NCBI GenBank assembly: GCA_934162615.1
Contig: CAKPJK010000035.1
Span: 1-12,912 of the forward strand
Direction of reading: 5' to 3'
Length of the DNA: 12,912 nucleotides
Source: an uncultured Clostridia bacterium
Lineage (GTDB): Bacteria > Bacillota > Clostridia > TANB77 > CAG-508
Of this stretch, positions 1 to 7,258 are shown piece by piece; the stretch's first letter is position 1; every line of letters starts with the position of its first letter. The notes below the pieces were generated by a model that was not told the DNA's origin, did no database searches, and was given only the letters and a program-made list of their open reading frames with translations. The translations under genes were made by a program, and so were the position numbers.

Positions 1-124
<124 letters not shown>

Positions 125-173
125 AATTGTCATTTCTCCTTTTCTTTTGTTTTTATGTCATATCTATGGTCTA

Positions 174-202
174 AGTATATCATAACGTAAAGTGTGTTTC
201 AA
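174..202 (-). promoter_or_regulatory. Sigma-A promoter for the left-edge minus-strand ORF
   Basis: On the minus strand, TTGAAA (-35, 197-202), a 17-bp spacer and TATACT (-10, 174-179) lie about 35 nt upstream of the SD AAAGGAG at 136-142. Each hexamer is one mismatch from consensus. This supports a real transcription unit running off the left edge. Confidence 0.6.
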
Positions 203-283
203 TAATTTAATTCAAATGTCATATTAATGTAAAACGTTTGTAACATTTTTGTCATATTGTATTATTTTCTCTAAAAATTCCTA

Positions 284-312
284 TTGAAAATCCAAACATT
301 TTCTAGTATAAT
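284..312 (+). promoter_or_regulatory. Sigma-A promoter for rqcH
   Basis: TTGAAA (284-289), 17-bp spacer, TATAAT (307-312). It gives a leader of roughly 95 nt before the rqcH start at 413. It is divergent from the minus-strand promoter at 174-202. The DNA between the two holds an AAACGTTT palindrome (232-239) and two of three TGTCATAT copies, but no site I can name. Confidence 0.65.
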
Positions 313-412
313 AAACAAAAATTACAAATTAAAATTTAATTACAACATCAAATCGGTTTATAGGTAAAACCTTTATAAAAAACCTAAATACGCAATACAA
401 GGAATGATCAAA

Positions 413-2212
413 ATGGCATTTGATGGAATAGTAACAAAAGCAATATCAACAGAACTCTCAGCACTAACAGGTGCTAGAATAGACAAAGTTTTTGAGCCAA
501 ACAAAAACACAATCATTTTAGGAATATATCAAAACGGAATAAATTACGCATTAAATATATGTATAGACTCACAATACTGTAGAATCAACTTAACAACACA
601 TACACGTCCAAATCCACAGGTAGCTCCTAACTTTTGCATGTTATTACGCAAAAATTTAATTGGATTAAAATTAAAAAAAATTATAACATTCGACTTAGAA
701 AGATTAATAATATTAGAATTCGAAGGTTTTGACGAGCTAGACGACATTGTATCTAAAAAATTAGTAATTGAGCTTATGGGAAAACATAGCAACATAATTT
801 TGCTGGATGACGCAAATATAATTATTGATAGTTTAAGACACATTAAGGAATTGGACGAAAATTTTAGGGATATATTACCACATACAAAATATAGTTTTCC
901 AACATCTGATAAATACAGTTTTTTAGAATTAAAAAATTTTCAGAATTTTGTTCAAAAATTAAGTATATATTGTTCTAATAAAAACGGAAATACCAAAAAC
1001 TTCGACATATATAACACTGCACTTTCAGATTTACCAGTTATTATCTCAAATACATTCAACGGTATTTCTAAAAATTTTATAAGTGCTATAATAAAACAAT
1101 TAGGAATCCAAAATTCTTCTTCATTTAAAATTAGTAAAAATGAATTAGAAAAAATTTTTAATTATATAAATCAAGTTGTAAATAATATTGGAACAGACAA
1201 TTTGTCATTTGAATTTGTTGAAAATAGTGATGGCATTAAAAAAGATTACTTTTTAGTCCCTAAAAATTCATCAGCTGAGCCTTTTAATTTAAACTTTTTT
1301 GTTGATGATTTTTATTTTAACAAAGAAACAAATGAACAATTTAAAAACTACAGAAACACTATGCTTAAGTTAATCTTAGATACTTTAAAAAAATATAAAA
1401 AACGTTTATATAATATCGATGAAAAATTAAAAGAATGTGATGGAATGGACAAATATAGACTTTATGGTGAACTTATAACATCAAATTTATATAGAATTCC
1501 TAACCAAAATGTAGAAGAACTTGAACTTGAAAATTATTATGATAACAATAATTTAATAAAAATCAAACTTGATAAACGTTTTGTTCCAAGTATAAATGCA
1601 AAAAGATTTTTTAAAAAATATTCAAAATTAAAAAATGCTTTGGTTGTTGTATCTGAGCAAAAGATTGATACTCTTAACGAAATCAATTATATTGAAAGTG
1701 TTGTTTATGAGTTAGAAAGTTGCTCAACTATTGATGAAATTGCATCTATATATGAAGAAATTGCTGAAAATGATATTTTTAAAGAAAAAACTTCTTTAAA
1801 GACAAATAATAAAAAGTCTTCTAAAATAAAGAAATCTAAATTGACAAAAAATAAGACAGTTTCTTTTAACCCTATCAAATATACTGTTGATGGCTACACC
1901 GTTTTTGTTGGTAGAAATAATAAAGAAAATGATTATTTAACTTTGAAATTTGCAAGTAGAAGTGATATTTGGTTCCATACTAAGGATTTCCATGGTAGTC
2001 ATACGATTTTAAAAATTGATAATAATTTGCCCTATCCTGGTAATGATGTTTTGATTAAAGTTGCTAAAATTGCGGCTAAACACAGTAAGGCGTGCAATTC
2101 TTCTAATGTTCCTGTTGATTATTGCGAGGTAAAATTTGTTAAAAAGCCTTCTAGATCAAAACCTGGAATGGTAATATATACTAATAATAAAACTCTCAAT
2201 GTTACTCCATAA
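413..2212 (+). CDS. rqcH: RqcH/Rqc2-like NFACT-family ribosome quality control protein (FbpA-type)
   Basis: NFACT-family protein of 599 residues, full length for the family. Bacterial RqcH binds stalled 50S subunits carrying peptidyl-tRNA and recruits tRNA-Ala to add a C-terminal alanine tail that marks the chain for degradation. It is cytoplasmic; older annotations call it fibronectin-binding protein. The N-terminal NFACT-N domain begins MAFDGIVTKAISTEL and includes ELMGKHSNIILLDD. The position of the conserved Asp-Arg pair is Glu-Arg here (about residues 96-97). A Lys-rich, probably coiled middle region (about 440-482) leads to the NFACT-R domain (about 483-599), with DIWFHTKDFHGSH and a KPGMVIYTNNKTL...VTP ending typical of the family. 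I chose ATG at 413 over the in-frame ATG at 404: the SD AAGGA (399-403) sits 9 nt before 413 but touches 404, and MAFDG is the usual family start. It is monocistronic, with its own promoter and terminator. Confidence 0.93.
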   Translation: MAFDGIVTKAISTELSALTGARIDKVFEPNKNTIILGIYQNGINYALNICIDSQYCRINLTTHTRPNPQVAPNFCMLLRKNLIGLKLKKIITFDLERLIILEFEGFDELDDIVSKKLVIELMGKHSNIILLDDANIIIDSLRHIKELDENFRDILPHTKYSFPTSDKYSFLELKNFQNFVQKLSIYCSNKNGNTKNFDIYNTALSDLPVIISNTFNGISKNFISAIIKQLGIQNSSSFKISKNELEKIFNYINQVVNNIGTDNLSFEFVENSDGIKKDYFLVPKNSSAEPFNLNFFVDDFYFNKETNEQFKNYRNTMLKLILDTLKKYKKRLYNIDEKLKECDGMDKYRLYGELITSNLYRIPNQNVEELELENYYDNNNLIKIKLDKRFVPSINAKRFFKKYSKLKNALVVVSEQKIDTLNEINYIESVVYELESCSTIDEIASIYEEIAENDIFKEKTSLKTNNKKSSKIKKSKLTKNKTVSFNPIKYTVDGYTVFVGRNNKENDYLTLKFASRSDIWFHTKDFHGSHTILKIDNNLPYPGNDVLIKVAKIAAKHSKACNSSNVPVDYCEVKFVKKPSRSKPGMVIYTNNKTLNVTP

Positions 2213-2217
2213 AAAAT

Positions 2218-2255
2218 TAGGGATTAAGGGGACGGGTCTCCAATCCCTATTTTTT
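2218..2255 (+). terminator. rqcH terminator (left arm of the inverted repeat)
   Basis: Stem TAGGGATT (2218-2225) pairs with AATCCCTA (2242-2249); a GGGGA/TCTCC inner stem with one G-U pair can extend it. Six T follow (2250-2255). This is a textbook intrinsic terminator beginning 5 nt after the rqcH stop codon. Confidence 0.85.
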
Positions 2256-2297
2256 ATAATTTAGAAAAGATTAGTATATATTAATCTTATATCACTA

Positions 2298-2335
2298 AAA
2301 AAATAGGGATTGGAGACCCGTCCCCTTAATCCCTA
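2298..2335 (-). terminator. fba terminator (right arm of the inverted repeat)
   Basis: This is the same terminator read on the minus strand: stem TAGGGATT (2335-2328) with AATCCCTA (2311-2304), then six T (2303-2298). It follows the fba stop codon directly and is identical in sequence to the rqcH terminator. Confidence 0.85.
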
Positions 2336-2340
2336 ATTTT

Positions 2341-3273
2341 TTATGCTTTATTTTCTGAACCGAAAACATCAACAATTTTATGTTTTACAGTTTCTTTTAT
2401 TATTTCTCTTGCTTCACCTAAATATTTTCTAGGATCAAAAACATTTGGATTTTCAACAAATGTTTTTCTAATTCCTGCAGTCATAGCAAGTCTTAAATCT
2501 GTATCAACATTTATTTTTGAAACACCTGAAATACTTGCTTCATGTAATATTTCATCTGGAACACCTTTTGCTCCTGGGATGTCTCCACCAAATTCATTAC
2601 ACATATTTACTAATTCAGGTATTACTGTTGATGCTCCATGTAATACTATAGGTGTATTTGGTATTCTTGCCTTTACTTCTTTTAAAATATCAAATCTTAA
2701 TTTTGCTTCACCTTTGAATTTGTATGCTCCGTGGCTTGTACCAATTGCAATTGCTAAAGAATCACATCCTGTTCTTTTAACAAATTCTTCTGCTTGTGCA
2801 GGGTCTGTGTACATTGCATCATTTGCAGCTACATTTACATCGTCTTCGATTCCTGCTAATTTTCCAAGTTCTGCTTCTACTGGAACTCCATGTGCATGTG
2901 CATAATCTACAACTTTCTTTGTTAATGCAACATTTTCTTCAAAATCATATTTTGATCCATCTATCATTACAGATGTGAAACCATTGTCAATGCACATTTT
3001 TGCAGTTTCAAAGTCTGGTCCATGATCCAAGTGTATTGCTATTGGTATATTTGGATGTTCTTCAACTGCTGCTTGTACCATTTTCATTAAGTAATTAATT
3101 CTTGCATATTTTATTGCACTTGATGAAACTTGTAAGATTACGGGTGAATTTGCTTCTGCTGCTGCATCTACGATTCCTTGTATTATTTCCATATTATTTA
3201 CATTAAATGCTCCTATTGCATATCCTTCTTTCATTGATTTTTCAAACATTTCTTTTGTTGTTACTAATGCCAT
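2341..3273 (-). CDS. fba: Fructose-bisphosphate aldolase, class II
   Basis: Glycolytic and gluconeogenic zinc aldolase of 310 residues that interconverts fructose-1,6-bisphosphate with glyceraldehyde-3-phosphate and dihydroxyacetone phosphate. Visible motifs are HLDHG (residues 81-85; D83 catalytic, H84 zinc ligand), VEAELG (132-137), GTSHGAYKF with H181, LHGAS with H212, and the phosphate-binding NVDTDLR at 256-262. The ligand set matches class II F-type enzymes; a tagatose-bisphosphate aldolase is the main alternative but less likely. ATG at 3273 is preferred over the in-frame ATG at 3291, because AGGAGG (3286-3281) lies 7 nt before it and MALVTTKEMF is the usual start. The gene has its own consensus promoter (3344-3372), ends in the 48-bp inverted repeat, and converges on rqcH. 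Confidence 0.95.
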   Translation of the reverse strand: MALVTTKEMFEKSMKEGYAIGAFNVNNMEIIQGIVDAAAEANSPVILQVSSSAIKYARINYLMKMVQAAVEEHPNIPIAIHLDHGPDFETAKMCIDNGFTSVMIDGSKYDFEENVALTKKVVDYAHAHGVPVEAELGKLAGIEDDVNVAANDAMYTDPAQAEEFVKRTGCDSLAIAIGTSHGAYKFKGEAKLRFDILKEVKARIPNTPIVLHGASTVIPELVNMCNEFGGDIPGAKGVPDEILHEASISGVSKINVDTDLRLAMTAGIRKTFVENPNVFDPRKYLGEAREIIKETVKHKIVDVFGSENKA

Positions 3274-3296
3274 ATAAATTCCTCCTAACATTTTTT

Positions 3297-3329
3297 ATTG
3301 TTAACAAATTTTTCTTTTTTATTAACAAT
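3297..3329. repeat. Inverted repeat ATTGTTAA/TTAACAAT in the fba leader
   Basis: ATTGTTAA (3297-3304) and TTAACAAT (3322-3329) are exact complements separated by 17 nt. They lie between the fba promoter and its SD. This could be an operator or a leader hairpin; I cannot assign a regulator. Confidence 0.45.
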
Positions 3330-3343
3330 TATTTTTCAATGCT

Positions 3344-3372
3344 ATTTTATTTCTAAAATTTTAATATGTCAA
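3344..3372 (-). promoter_or_regulatory. Sigma-A promoter for fba
   Basis: On the minus strand, TTGACA (3372-3367), a 17-bp spacer and TAAAAT (3349-3344). The -35 is perfect and the -10 has one mismatch. It gives a leader of about 65 nt and makes fba transcribable independently of the upstream acetyltransferase. Confidence 0.75.
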
Positions 3373-3415
3373 TAGATTTTAAAAGATTTATTGTTACAAT
3401 TTACAGCCCCTAGTT

Positions 3416-3429
3416 ACTATTCACTATTC
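3416..3429. repeat. Two tandem ACTATTC heptamers
   Basis: ACTATTC occurs twice in tandem (3416-3422, 3423-3429), just downstream of the acetyltransferase stop, next to an unusually GC-rich GCCCCTAG. This may be the edge of a dispersed intergenic repeat. Two units are too few to be sure. Confidence 0.35.
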
Positions 3430-3435
3430 ATAAAA

Positions 3436-4002
3436 TTATTTTTTGCGTGTTGCTTTCCATTCTTCTTTTAAAATAGAATATACATATTTATTTATTTTCT
3501 TTCCTTCATCATTTATTAATCTATTTCTTAAAATTCCTTCTCTTACCATTCCAACATTTGTTAGTACACTATGAGTTAATTTTGTGTTTTTTTCGTTTCT
3601 ATCATAAAATTTTGTTATTATTGTTTCATATTTTTCTTTTGAAAAAATATAATCTATTACACCTTTTAACACCTCTTCTGGCGTACCATTTTCTCTATAT
3701 CCATTTAAAAAGTAAAATGTTAATTCCCTTTTTTTGTCTTTTATTCCACCAGTTGGTAATTTTATATATCCTACTATATTTTTTGTTTCTTTTTCTTCTA
3801 TTATCCAAAATACAATTTCATCTTCGCTTTCTTTTATTACTGATTTAATTAATGCTTTTGCTTCTATTATATTTCTATAAAATTTATGTTCTTTGTATTG
3901 GGCTATATTTTCATTGTCTGTCCCCCATTTTTCATATATTATTTCTGCATCATTTTCAGTTGGTTTTCTTAATATGTATCTTTTTGTTTCTAATTCTTCC
4001 AT
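3436..4002 (-). CDS. GNAT-family N-acetyltransferase, RimJ/RimL-like
   Basis: Cytosolic acetyl-CoA-dependent N-acetyltransferase of 188 residues; the acceptor is unknown. The N-terminus (LETKRYILRKPTENDAEIIYEKW) is typical of the GNAT_3/RimJ-RimL group, whose members acetylate ribosomal protein N-termini, amino acids or antibiotics. Next come the central beta strands (IVFWIIEEK, IVGYIKL), the acetyl-CoA loop at 103-108 (RENGTP), DRNEKNTKLTHSVLTNVGM (134-152) and REGILRN. The loop departs from the usual R-x-x-G-x-G/A form because a Pro occupies the last position. An SD GGGAG (4016-4012) lies 9 nt before ATG. A promoter is only weakly visible (4040-4070). It lies upstream of fba on the same strand, but fba has its own promoter, so a shared function is not implied. 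Confidence 0.8.
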   Translation of the reverse strand: MEELETKRYILRKPTENDAEIIYEKWGTDNENIAQYKEHKFYRNIIEAKALIKSVIKESEDEIVFWIIEEKETKNIVGYIKLPTGGIKDKKRELTFYFLNGYRENGTPEEVLKGVIDYIFSKEKYETIITKFYDRNEKNTKLTHSVLTNVGMVREGILRNRLINDEGKKINKYVYSILKEEWKATRKK

Positions 4003-4039
4003 TTATAATATCTCCCTTTTTTTACTTTTTAGGGTTTAA

Positions 4040-4070
4040 ATTATACTATTTTTTTGTCTTTTTGTGTCAT
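4040..4070 (-). promoter_or_regulatory. Possible promoter for the acetyltransferase
   Basis: Minus strand TATAAT (4045-4040) with ATGACA (4070-4065) at a long 19-bp spacing. The -10 is perfect; the -35 spacing is poor. The 222-bp divergent region 4003-4224 is almost entirely A and T, which makes -10-like matches common. Confidence 0.4.
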
Positions 4071-4165
4071 ATATTTTATAAAAATGTCTTTTTCTTTTAT
4101 GAAAATTTATTTTTTTTTATAAAAGTTTTTATAAATTTTAATATAATTTTTAAATAGTAACTTGT

Positions 4166-4196
4166 TTGTAACCATTTTATTTTTTTTCAATATTAT
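4166..4196 (+). promoter_or_regulatory. Possible promoter for the peroxiredoxin gene
   Basis: TTGTAA (4166-4171), 19-bp spacer, TATTAT (4191-4196), ending about 12 nt before the SD. The spacing is long and the region is very AT-rich, so this is tentative. I looked for a PerR-like box (TTATAATTATTATAA) and found no good match. Confidence 0.35.
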
Positions 4197-4224
4197 ATAA
4201 AAAACCAGAAAGGAGTTTATTTTT

Positions 4225-4920
4225 ATGGATTATGAATTAATGATGAATGGTAATGTCAAAATAGGACAAAAGGCACCTGATTTTGAAGCAACAACGACTT
4301 TTGGTCCAAGAACATTAAACGATTATAAAGGCAAATGGTTAGTATTTTTTAGCCATCCGGGAGATTTTACACCTGTATGTACAACTGAAATGATTGCATT
4401 TTCTAGAGCATATACATATTTTCAGCAAATGAATACTGAACTTTTAGGATTAAGTATTGATAGCAATCCATCTCATTTGGCATGGATGTATGATATTTAT
4501 TGTAGAACTGGCATCAAACTTCCATTCCCAATTGTTGCAGATAGAAATGGTCAAATTGCCAGAAAATATGGTATGATTTCAAATGATATAAGTACAACAG
4601 AAACTGTTAGAAATGTTTTCATAATTGATGATAAATGTATTGTTAGAACGATTTTTGTTTATCCTTTAAATGTGGGTAGATTTGTTCCTGAAATTATAAG
4701 AACTGTTCAGGCTCTTCAAATGGCTGACTGCAGTAAAGGTTCTACTGCTGCTAATTGGATGCCTGGGCAACCTGTTATTGTTCCTGCCCCAAAAACTTTT
4801 GAAGAACTTCAAGAAAGGCAAAATTCTATTAAAGAAAATCAAAATGGTATTAATTGGTATTTGAGTTTTAAAGAGCCTCCAACAATTTGTGAAAGTTCTT
4901 CTGATGATAATTGTGACTAA
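4225..4920 (+). CDS. Peroxiredoxin, 1-Cys/Prx6-like (AhpC/TSA family)
   Basis: Thiol peroxidase of 231 residues that reduces hydrogen peroxide and organic hydroperoxides. The active-site signature HPGDFTPVCTTE holds the peroxidatic Cys52 with Thr49 and Pro45. TETVRNVFIIDD supplies the conserved Arg129, and the long C-terminal arm (ANWMPGQPVIVPAPKTFEE, about 176-194) is the Prx6-type extension used for dimer contacts. Other Cys lie at 93, 138, 169, 222 and 230. Cys169 in the arm, or the Cys pair in the unusual Ser/Asp-rich tail (ESSSDDNCD), could act as resolving thiols, so a strict 1-Cys mechanism is not certain. The SD GAAAGGAG (4208-4215) is 9 nt before ATG. A small Cys-rich DUF1540 gene follows 161 nt downstream with no clear terminator between them, so the two may be co-transcribed. 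Confidence 0.92.
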   Translation: MDYELMMNGNVKIGQKAPDFEATTTFGPRTLNDYKGKWLVFFSHPGDFTPVCTTEMIAFSRAYTYFQQMNTELLGLSIDSNPSHLAWMYDIYCRTGIKLPFPIVADRNGQIARKYGMISNDISTTETVRNVFIIDDKCIVRTIFVYPLNVGRFVPEIIRTVQALQMADCSKGSTAANWMPGQPVIVPAPKTFEELQERQNSIKENQNGINWYLSFKEPPTICESSSDDNCD

Positions 4921-5081
4921 ATATATCATGTATGATTTTTACATTAATGATTAATTATATTTTGCATATTTTCTATTTTTTTATCCATACTAATATAGAA
5001 TTTAAAAATAGATTATGATTCAAAAAATAATAAAAATTGTAATTCAATTAAATTCATTTTATTTTTATTGGAGGTCTTGGC

Positions 5082-5243
5082 ATGGAAAAGAATCAAAAAA
5101 TATGTTGTAGTGTTACAAGTTGTAAATATAACAACTTAGAAAACCGCTGTCAATTAGCCGAAATACAAGTATCACCTATTCAAGATTGTGATACTCAAAA
5201 AGCTGATGAATCAATGTGTTCAAGCTACGAATATGAAAAATAA
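5082..5243 (+). CDS. Small Cys-rich DUF1540-type protein
   Basis: A 53-residue ORF with a strong SD, GGAGG (5070-5074), 7 nt before ATG. The pattern C8-C9-x4-C14-x8-C23-x12-C36-x9-C46, with the stretch CSVTSCKYN and a single short beta-rich domain, matches DUF1540, a widespread Clostridia family of small, probably metal-binding proteins of unknown role. There is no signal peptide or membrane segment. It lies just after the peroxiredoxin and before a strong bidirectional terminator. The pairing with a thiol peroxidase is suggestive of metal or redox handling, but that is inference from position only. The start and the family are clear; the function is not. Confidence 0.85.
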   Translation: MEKNQKICCSVTSCKYNNLENRCQLAEIQVSPIQDCDTQKADESMCSSYEYEK

Positions 5244-5255
5244 TTCAATAAAAAA

Positions 5256-5310
5256 TTAAAAGGCTATAGTTTTTATAAGTTTTTATACTTATAATATTAT
5301 AGCCTTTTAA
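5256..5310. terminator. Bidirectional terminator between the DUF1540 gene and the ABC operon
   Basis: A 13-bp perfect stem, TTAAAAGGCTATA (5256-5268) with TATAGCCTTTTAA (5298-5310), encloses a second stem, TATAAGT/ACTTATA (5274-5280, 5287-5293). T-rich DNA follows on both strands (5317-5330 on plus; TTTTAATTTTTTATTG on minus), so it can end the plus-strand DUF1540 transcript and the minus-strand ABC transcript. Confidence 0.8.
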
Positions 5311-5335
5311 ATATTAATTTTTCATTTTTTCTTAT

Positions 5336-5387
5336 AATAATGTCACAAATAGAACCGACCCCCAAAAACACTCAAAATGACATTATT
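5336..5387. repeat. REP-like element with AATAATGTCA/TGACATTATT ends
   Basis: Ten-bp perfect inverted ends, AATAATGTCA (5336-5345) and TGACATTATT (5378-5387), flank an insert containing AGAACCGACCCCC (GGGGGTCGGTTCT on minus). The stop codon of the second ABC gene (5385-5383) lies inside the right end. The GC-rich core is similar in style to the GGGGACGGGTCTCC core of the 2208-2345 repeat, suggesting a related or degenerate family member. Confidence 0.55.
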
Positions 5388-7258
5388 CTACTTCATCATT
5401 GCAATCCTCAAATTGAGAATTATATAATTTTGCATAAAAACCATCTTTTGCAAGTAATTCATCATGTGTACCCTGCTCAACAATATCTCCGTGGTCCATA
5501 ACTAAAATCAAATCAGCATTTTTTATTGTAGATAATCTATGTGCAATAATAAAACTTGTTCTACCTTCCATTAAATTATCCATAGCGGCTTGAATTTGTT
5601 GTTCAGTTCTTGTATCTATTGAACTTGTTGCTTCATCTAAAATCAATATTTTAGGGTCTGCAAGTATAACTCTAGCAATTGTTAGCAATTGTTTTTGACC
5701 TGCAGATATATTTGTTGATTCTTCATTAATTTTTGCGTCATATCCTTTTGATAATGTTTTTATATAATGATGTATATGCGCTGCTTTTGCTGCTTTTATT
5801 ACATCAGAATCTGTTGCATCTGGCTTACTATATTTAATATTTTCTTTTATAGTTCCACCAAATAGCCATGTATCTTGAAGAACCATGCCAAACATTTTTC
5901 TAAGGTCTCCACGTTTAAAATCTTTAATGTTATGACCATCTAATAAGATTTCACCACTATTTACATCATAAAATCTCATTAATAATTTAACCATTGTTGT
6001 TTTACCAGCGCCTGTTGGCCCAACAATTGCAATTTTTTGACCGTCTTTAACTTTCGCATTAAAGTCATTTATAATTGTTTTTTCAGGGTCATATCCAAAA
6101 TGAACATTTTTAAATTCAATGTTTCCTTTTAAACCATCTGTTGATATTGGATTTTTTACATCTTCAACTTCTTCAGGTTCTTCTAAAAATTCAAATATTC
6201 TTTCAGCAGCTGCAATCATTGATTGTATTGTACTTGATATTTGTGCAACTTGACCTATTGGCCCGAGTAAATTGTTTGTTATATTGTATAAAACTTTGGA
6301 TATTACCAACTGTGATTCTTCCTTTTACTGCAAAATATCCACCTAAAATTGCTACCGCAACATATCCAACATTACCTACAAAGTTCATTAATGGATACAT
6401 TAATCCTGACAAAAATTGTGAACGCCATCCTGATTTATATAGTTCTTGATTTTCTTTTTCAAATTCTTTTATTGCTTGTTCTTCTCTTCCGAAAACTTTA
6501 ACAATATTGTGTCCACCATAAACTTCTTCAACCTGACCATTTACATGTCCTAAGTATTCTTGTTGTTTTACGAAATATTTTTGTGATTTTCCTATTACTT
6601 TTTTTAGTATTACTCCTGATATTGGTAATATCAAAAGGCTTACAATTGTCATTTCCCAACTTATTGAGAACATCATTACTAATATTCCTATAATTGTGAA
6701 AATTGATGTTATAATTTGTGTAATACTTTGATTTAATCCTGTACTTAATGTATCAACATCATTTGAAATTATTGATAATACTTCACCATTTGTCTTTTTA
6801 TCAAAATATTTCATTGGCAATTTGTTTATTTTTTCTGTTAATTCATTTCTGATTTTATATGTTACTTTTTGTGCAACACCTGCCATAATGTAACTTTGAA
6901 TCATTGAGAATAGTGCACTTACACCATATAATCCTAATGCGAATAAAATAATTTTTCCTATTTTGGCAAAATCTATTCCACCAGTTCTGTTTATTTTGTT
7001 CATTAGTCCTGTATATATTTCTGTTGTAGCATTTCCTAATATTTTTGGTCCAACAATACTAAATATTGTACTTCCAATTGCAAATATCATTACAATTATT
7101 ATTGCTATTTTATAACTTGATAGTCTTTGACCTAACTTCTTTGTTGTTCCTTTTACATCTTTTGCTTTCTCTACTGGTCCGTGTCCACCTGGTCCACCGC
7201 CCATTGGTCCATGTCCTCTCATTCTTGGAGGTTTATTTGTTGTTTGATTATTACTCAT
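5383..7258 (-). pseudogene. ABC exporter half-transporter (catalytic NBD subunit), frameshifted
   Basis: Second half of a heterodimeric multidrug-type ABC exporter (BmrCD/LmrCD/TM287-288 style), with a TMD followed by an NBD. The region is 1876 nt, one base more than 625 codons. Frame one (7258 down to about 6265) encodes a Gly/Pro/His-rich N-terminus and the six-helix membrane domain to residue 332 (FIQYNKQFTR). The next frame continues PIGQVAQISS into the NBD. Removing one G from the GGG at 6264-6262 restores 624 residues. NBD motifs in restored numbering: Walker A GPTGAGKT (413-420), Q-loop Gln461, signature ISAGQ (517-521), Walker B LILDE with catalytic Glu542, H-loop His573. The signature has Ala where LSGGQ has Gly. 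SD GGAGG (7271-7267) precedes ATG, which overlaps the upstream gene by 8 nt. Real mutation, assembly error and recoding cannot be separated here. Confidence 0.85.

Larger units (their letters stand above)
2208..2345. repeat. Perfect 48-bp inverted repeat spanning two convergent stop codons
   Basis: Arms 2208-2255 and 2298-2345 are exact reverse complements, separated by 42 nt. Each arm holds its own hairpin (TAGGGATT...AATCCCTA) with a GC-rich loop, GGGGACGGGTCTCC. The stop codon of rqcH (2210-2212) and that of fba (2343-2341, minus) lie at the outer ends of the arms. The spacer carries a further small hairpin, AAGATTA...TAATCTT. The GGGGACGG core resembles dispersed palindromic (REP-like) repeats I recall from Firmicutes, some linked to IS200-like RAYT transposases. 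That family link is from memory, and no transposase is present here. Confidence 0.95.

Noticed and set aside
229..242. CcpA cre-like site around AAACGTTT
   Set aside because: Aligned on the central CG, the outer conserved TG and CA positions do not match the cre consensus.
544..843. 99-residue minus-strand ORF inside rqcH
   Set aside because: It is antisense to a well-supported gene, with no SD and no recognisable motif.
3558..4157. Two plus-strand Leu/Phe-rich ORFs that look like membrane proteins
   Set aside because: Both are antisense or intergenic to the acetyltransferase; the hydrophobicity comes from reading T-rich DNA, and no SD is present.
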